26,175 nucleotides of DNA, from NCBI GenBank assembly GCA_036269915.1, contig DATBDM010000236.1:1-26175 (forward strand), in the 5' to 3' direction. Shown here piece by piece: positions 22,274-26,175 of this stretch; the first letter of the stretch is position 1, and each line of letters begins with the position of its first letter. Under the pieces are notes generated by a model that searched no databases, was not told the origin of the DNA, and worked only from the letters and a program-made list of their open reading frames with translations. The translations under genes were made by a program, and so were the position numbers. The stretch is from DATBDM01 sp036269915 (GTDB lineage Bacteria > Actinomycetota > Thermoleophilia > Solirubrobacterales > Solirubrobacteraceae).

Positions 22274-23901
22274 GCCCCGTCGCGCATCGGGATGCGCAGG
22301 CCGAGCCGCTCGGCGGCGTCGATGGCCTCGGGGTAGCCCGCGTCGACGTGGCGCACCACGCCCATGCCCGGGTCGGCGAGCAGCACGCGCTCGATCCGCG
22401 CGGCGGCCTCGGGGGTCCCGTCGGCGACGATCACCTGCCCGGCGTGGATCGACTTGCCCATGCCCACGCCGCCGCCGTGGTGGATCGAGACCCACGACGC
22501 GCCCGCCGCCGTGTTGACCAGCGCGTTGAGCAGCGGCCAGTCGGCGACGGCGTCGGAGCCGTCGAGCATCGACTCGGTCTCGCGCTGCGGCGAGGCGACA
22601 GAGCCCGCGTCGAGGTGATCGCGGCCGATGACGATCGGCGCCTGCAGCTCGCCCGAGGCCACCATCTCGTTGAAGCGCAGCCCGGCAAGGTGGCGCTCGC
22701 CGTAGCCGAGCCAGCAGATCCGGGCCGGAAGGCCCTGGAAGTGGACCCGCTCCTGCGCGAGGCGGATCCAGCGGGCGATGTGCTCCTGGTCGCCGAACAG
22801 GTCGAGGATCGCCGCGTCGGTCGCGGCGATGTCCGCCGGGTCGCCGGAGAGCGCCGCCCAGCGGAACGGCCCCTTGCCCTCGCAGAACAGCGGCCGGATG
22901 TAGGCGGGCACGAAGCCGGGATAGGCGAACGCATCCTCGTCGCCGTGCTCGGCCGCGACGCCGCGCAGCGCGTTGCCGTAGTCGAACGCCTCGGCGCCCT
23001 GTGCCTGCAGCGCGCGGATCGCGCCGACGTGGTCGAGCACCGAGCGCCCCACGCGCGCCAGGTAGTCCTCGGGGTGCGCGGCGCGCAGGACGTCGGCCTG
23101 CTCGACGGTCAACCCGGCGGGGACGTAGCCGTTGAGCGGGTCGTGAGCCGAGGTCTGGTCGGTCACGACGTCGACGTGCACGCCGCGGCGCGCGAGCTCG
23201 GGGATCACCTCGGCCGCGTTGCCGAGCAGCCCGATCGAGAGCGGCCGGCGCTCGTCCATCGCGCGCTGCGCGCGGGCGAGCGCGTCGTCGAGGTCGGCGG
23301 CGCGCTCGTCGAGGTAGCCGGTGGCGATGCGGCGCTCGATCCGCTGCAGGTCCACCTCCACGCACAGCCCGACGCCGTCGTTCATCGTGATGGCGAGCGG
23401 CTGCGCGCCCCCCATCCCGCCGAGCCCGGCGGTGACCACGAGCCGGCCGGCGAGCGTGCCACCGAAGCGCTTGCGCGCGACCGCCGCGAACGTCTCGTAG
23501 GTGCCCTGGAGGATGCCCTGGGTTCCGATGTAGATCCACGACCCGGCGGTCATCTGGCCGTACATCATCAGCCCGGCGGCGTCGAGCTTGCGGAACGTCT
23601 CCCAGTTGGCCCAGTCGCCGACGAGGTTGGAGTTGGCGATCAGCACCCGCGGCGCGTCGGCGTGCGTGCGGAACACGGCGACGGGCTTGCCCGACTGCAC
23701 GAGCAGCGTCTCGTCGTCGCCGAGGCGCATCAGCTCGCGCTTGATGGCCGCGAGCGAGGCCTGATCGCGCGCGGCCTTGCCGATGCCGCCGTAGACGACG
23801 AGCTCTGCGGGCTTCTCGGCGACGTCGGGGTGCAAGTTGTTCTCGAGCATGCGCAGGGCGGCCTCCTGCTGCCAGCCCCGGCATCGCATTTCGATGCTCA
23901 T
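22270..23901 (-). CDS. hutU: Urocanate hydratase HutU
   Basis: A 543-residue cytosolic NAD+-dependent urocanase that converts urocanate to 4-imidazolone-5-propionate, the second step of histidine breakdown. NAD+ acts as a tightly bound electrophile. The nucleotide-binding GLGGMGGAQPLAITMN (about residues 159-174) and YIGTQGILQGTYETF are intact. The family signature FQGLPARICWLGYGERHLAG is present with its conserved cysteine at Cys396, followed by LRFNEMVASGELQAPIVIGR and the glycine-rich WVSIHHGGGVGMGKSIHAG. Length is close to the usual 550-560. The ATG at 23901 overlaps the IclR stop by 4 nt (ATGA), and the stop overlaps hutI's GTG. Confidence 0.96.
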   Translation of the reverse strand: MSIEMRCRGWQQEAALRMLENNLHPDVAEKPAELVVYGGIGKAARDQASLAAIKRELMRLGDDETLLVQSGKPVAVFRTHADAPRVLIANSNLVGDWANWETFRKLDAAGLMMYGQMTAGSWIYIGTQGILQGTYETFAAVARKRFGGTLAGRLVVTAGLGGMGGAQPLAITMNDGVGLCVEVDLQRIERRIATGYLDERAADLDDALARAQRAMDERRPLSIGLLGNAAEVIPELARRGVHVDVVTDQTSAHDPLNGYVPAGLTVEQADVLRAAHPEDYLARVGRSVLDHVGAIRALQAQGAEAFDYGNALRGVAAEHGDEDAFAYPGFVPAYIRPLFCEGKGPFRWAALSGDPADIAATDAAILDLFGDQEHIARWIRLAQERVHFQGLPARICWLGYGERHLAGLRFNEMVASGELQAPIVIGRDHLDAGSVASPQRETESMLDGSDAVADWPLLNALVNTAAGASWVSIHHGGGVGMGKSIHAGQVIVADGTPEAAARIERVLLADPGMGVVRHVDAGYPEAIDAAERLGLRIPMRDGA

Positions 23902-24755
23902 CGATCGTCCTCCCGGTCGTCGGATCCCGCGGCGAGCGCCGCGTCCAGCTCGTACGCCGCGCCGGCGACCGCCGCCCGGCAGGCAGCCAGCCGGCGGCGG
24001 CCCATGCGCGCGCTCGGCGCGGTCACGCCGACCGCGGCCGGCGGGTGCGCCGCGCGCAGCCGGCAGGCGACCGCGGTCACGCCGACCTCGACGGCGTCCT
24101 GCGCGACGCGCACGTCGGCGCTGCCGTCCGCGTCGGCGAGCGCCGCGCTCGCGGCGCCCTCGGCGAGCGGGAGCCGGCGCCCCACCCAGCCGGCGTGGCG
24201 CAGCGCGTGCGGGCTCTCGACCTGGTCGAGGTAGACGAGCTCGTCGCCGTCGCGGACGACGAGGTTCGCGGTCTCGCCGGTGGTGTCGCGCAGTCCGGTC
24301 AGGACGGGACGGGCCGCGACGCGCAGGCGGTGCAGCGGCCCGGAGCGGGCGGCGAGGGCGGTGACCCGCACGCCGAGCGCGAGCCGCCCCTCCGCCGCGA
24401 CGAGCAGCCCGGCGCCGAGCAGGTCGTCGACCAGCGGGGTGAGCCGGTCGAGGGGCATCCCGGCGCGGCGGCAGAGGTCGGCGCGGTTCAGGTGCGTGGC
24501 CGCGTGGTCGAAGCACTCGAGCACGGCGAGCGCGCCCGCGATCGTCACCCCGCCGGAGAGCGCGTGGGCGCGCGGCCCGGCCTTGAAGCCGTCGCCGGTG
24601 CGCTCGGCGAAGCCCGCCGTGGCGAGGTCGTTGAGGATCCCGTAGGTGCTCGAGCGCGGGATGCCGCACTCGCGCGCGATGACGCCGGCGGGGACGGGAC
24701 GGCCGGAGCCCGAGAGGTGCGTCAGCACCTCGAGGGCGCGCACCGCGCCGCTCAC
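23898..24755 (-). CDS. IclR-type regulator with two winged-helix domains
   Basis: A 285-residue regulator located inside the hut operon. Residues 1-68 form a normal IclR winged helix (VRALEVLTHLSGSGRPVPAG, VIARECGIPRSSTYGILNDL). Residues 70-136 look like a second one (AGALAVLECFDHAATHLNRA, DLCRRAGMPLDRLTPLVDDL, LGAGLLVAAEGRLALGVRV). An IclR effector domain follows from about 140 (VAARPVLTGLRDTTGETANL, ELVYLDQVESPHALRHAGWV, RRLPLAEGAASAALA). It is shorter than the usual 170-180 residues: the stretch between the RLPL-x-x-GAA block and the GVTAVACRLR strand is nearly absent. It probably senses a histidine-pathway intermediate and controls its own operon. The GTG start overlaps the hutH stop (GTGA) and the stop overlaps hutU's ATG. 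Confidence 0.85.
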   Translation of the reverse strand: MSGAVRALEVLTHLSGSGRPVPAGVIARECGIPRSSTYGILNDLATAGFAERTGDGFKAGPRAHALSGGVTIAGALAVLECFDHAATHLNRADLCRRAGMPLDRLTPLVDDLLGAGLLVAAEGRLALGVRVTALAARSGPLHRLRVAARPVLTGLRDTTGETANLVVRDGDELVYLDQVESPHALRHAGWVGRRLPLAEGAASAALADADGSADVRVAQDAVEVGVTAVACRLRAAHPPAAVGVTAPSARMGRRRLAACRAAVAGAAYELDAALAAGSDDREDDR

Positions 24756-26175
24756 GTCAGCACCAGCTCGCCGCTGCGCAGCGCGCCCGCGAGCTCGGCG
24801 AACTCGGCGGCGAGCGAGCGATCGTCCTCGATGCGCGGCACGAGCTCGCGGACCCGGGCGGCGGCCGCCTCGAGCGCGTCGGTGGAGCGCAGCGGGCGGT
24901 GGAACTCCAGGCCCTGGACCGCGCAGACGAGCTCGATCGCGAGCACCTGCGACGCGTTCTCGACCACCGTGCGCGCCTTCAGCGCGGCGAGCGCGCCCAT
25001 CGAGTTGAAGTCCTCCTGACCGGCCGAGGTCGGGATCGACCCCGCGCCGGCGGGATGCGAGAGCACCTGGCACTCGTTGACGAGCGCGGCGGCGGCGTAC
25101 TGGGCGATCATCAGCCCCGAGGAGAGGCCGGGGCGCGGTGTCAAGAACGGCGGCAGCTCGGCGTAGCCGGGGGAGAGCAGTGCGTAGGTGCGGCGCTCGG
25201 AGAACGAGGCGAGCTCGCAGATCGCGAGCGCGAGGTGGTCCAGCGGCAGCGAGAGCGGCTGGCCGTGGAAGTTGCCGCCGGAGAGGAGCTCGCCGTCCGC
25301 GGGGAACACGAGCGGGTTGTCGGTGACCGCGTCCAGCTCGCGCTCGAGCGCGCCGCTCACATAGGCGACGGCGTCGGCCACCGCGCCGATGACCTGCGGC
25401 GCGCAGCGCAGCGTGTACGGGTCCTGCACGCGGCCGCAGTCCGCGTGGCTCGCGACCACCGGGCTGCCACCGAGCAGCGCCCGCAGGCGGCCGGCGACCA
25501 GCTGCTGGCCGGGGTGGGGGCGGAGCGCGTGCAGCCGCTCGTCGAACGGAACCGTCGAGCCCTTGAACGCCTCGAGCGAGAGCGCGACCGCGACGACCGA
25601 CGCGTCGACGAGCCGCTGCGCCTCGCGCGCCGCGAGCCCGCCGGCCGACGCCATCAGGTGCGTCCCGTTGATCAGCGCGAGCCCTTCCTTGGCGGTGAGC
25701 TCGACGGGCGCGAGCCCGGCCCGGCGCAGCGCCTCGCCGCCGGGCAGGCGCTCGCCGCCGAGCGTCGCCTCGCCCTCGCCGATCAGCACGAGCGCGAGGT
25801 GCGCGAGCGGGGCAAGATCCCCGGAGGAGCCGACCGAGCCCTTGCTCGGGATCACCGGCGTCACCCCGCCGGCCAGCAGGGCGTCGATCAGCTCCACGAC
25901 CTCGACGCGCACGCCCGAGTGGCCGCGGCGCAGCGAGCCGCCGAGGCAGAGCAGCATCCCGCGCACGACGTCCTCGCTCAGCGGCCCGCCGGCGCCGACC
26001 GCGTGCGAGCGGACGAGGTTGACCTGCAGCTGGGCGGCGTCGGCGGCCGGGATCCGCACCGAGGCGAGCTGCCCGAAGCCGGTGGTGACGCCGTAGACCG
26101 CGGTCCCGGCGGCGAGCGCCTCGTCGACGACCGCGCGCGCGGCCGCGATCCGCCTCCGATCCTCCTCCGTGAGCT
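24752..26175 (-). CDS. hutH: Histidine ammonia-lyase HutH, 5'-truncated by window edge
   Basis: The last 474 or so codons of the enzyme that removes ammonia from L-histidine to give urocanate. The frame stays open to the right edge; a methionine at 26059 is internal, because upstream codons read VYGVTTGFGQLASVRIP, a core HutH motif with the catalytic tyrosine region. About 30 residues should be missing compared with the usual 500-510. The MIO prosthetic group, formed from three adjacent residues, maps to KGSVGSSGDLAPLAH (25820-25828), here Ser-Ser-Gly instead of the commoner Ala-Ser-Gly. Further conserved blocks are GNFHGQPLSLPLDHLA, a tyrosine- and arginine-containing SERRTYALLSPGYAELPPFL, and SAGQEDFNSMGALAALKART. 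The stop overlaps the IclR gene's GTG by 4 nt. Confidence 0.95.
   Translation of the reverse strand, partial: LTEEDRRRIAAARAVVDEALAAGTAVYGVTTGFGQLASVRIPAADAAQLQVNLVRSHAVGAGGPLSEDVVRGMLLCLGGSLRRGHSGVRVEVVELIDALLAGGVTPVIPSKGSVGSSGDLAPLAHLALVLIGEGEATLGGERLPGGEALRRAGLAPVELTAKEGLALINGTHLMASAGGLAAREAQRLVDASVVAVALSLEAFKGSTVPFDERLHALRPHPGQQLVAGRLRALLGGSPVVASHADCGRVQDPYTLRCAPQVIGAVADAVAYVSGALERELDAVTDNPLVFPADGELLSGGNFHGQPLSLPLDHLALAICELASFSERRTYALLSPGYAELPPFLTPRPGLSSGLMIAQYAAAALVNECQVLSHPAGAGSIPTSAGQEDFNSMGALAALKARTVVENASQVLAIELVCAVQGLEFHRPLRSTDALEAAAARVRELVPRIEDDRSLAAEFAELAGALRSGELVLT

Noticed and set aside
25820..25828. Inactive histidine ammonia-lyase because of Ser for Ala in the MIO triad
   Set aside because: The cyclising Ser-Gly pair is intact, and Ser at the first position falls within the family signature as I recall it.
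1..26175. Mobile element, prophage, CRISPR, tRNA/rRNA or defence island
   Set aside because: No transposase, integrase, phage or restriction gene, no regularly spaced repeats, no recognisable tRNA or rRNA sequence, and no sustained shift in base composition was seen on either strand.

Overview
The window is about 26 kb of very GC-rich, gene-dense DNA. GTG starts are common and almost no gene is separated from the next by more than 100 bases. An F420-type luciferase-like oxidoreductase, a VLCAD-like acyl-CoA dehydrogenase, a mycobacterial-style membrane adenylate cyclase, possible leaderless promoters and the style of the histidine operon all point to an actinobacterium. My guess is the Solirubrobacterales/Thermoleophilia, but that is inference from gene style and not a database match. 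I see no rRNA, tRNA, CRISPR array, insertion sequence, integrase or plasmid/phage gene, so this looks like ordinary chromosome. No stretch over 300 bases lacks a gene.

Region 1 (1-4418, + strand): the tail of a DUF4386 membrane protein, a LuxR-type regulator with a degenerate receiver domain, then a tightly coupled four-gene operon. The operon encodes a 14-TM DHA2-type MFS exporter, an MBL-fold hydrolase, a MerR regulator and a cytidylate-kinase-like P-loop protein. A dyad upstream is a candidate MerR operator.

Region 2 (4420-9634, - strand): reading in the direction of transcription, a CRP-family regulator without the usual cNMP phosphate-binding cassette, a membrane-anchored class III adenylate cyclase, an LLM-class F420-dependent oxidoreductase and a VLCAD-like acyl-CoA dehydrogenase. 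The dehydrogenase has its own promoter, covered by a perfect 6-4-6 inverted repeat.

Region 3 (9643-17828, mixed strands): an STAS-domain anti-sigma-factor antagonist, a PepT-type peptidase, a large polytopic membrane protein divergent from a GT39-like membrane glycosyltransferase with a PHO-box-like tandem repeat between them, a small secreted protein, a GIY-YIG protein, and a RecQ helicase fused to a C-terminal phosphoribosyltransferase-like domain.

Region 4 (17841-26175, - strand): a histidine-utilisation operon. In transcription order it is hutH (5' end beyond the window), an IclR-type regulator with two winged-helix domains, hutU, hutI, an M20-family amidohydrolase and hutF, then a DMT-type transporter 28 bases further on. 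All five junctions from hutH to hutF overlap by exactly 4 nt. HutH, HutU and HutI convert histidine to formimidoylglutamate, and HutF deiminates that to N-formylglutamate. No classical HutG deformylase is present. The M20 hydrolase between hutI and hutF is the obvious candidate for the last step to glutamate and formate.

The observations most worth following up are the M20 hydrolase as a HutG replacement, the double-wHTH IclR regulator, the RecQ-PRTase fusion, the PHO-box-like repeat, and the recurrent TANNNT-N7/8-ATG arrangement suggesting leaderless transcripts.
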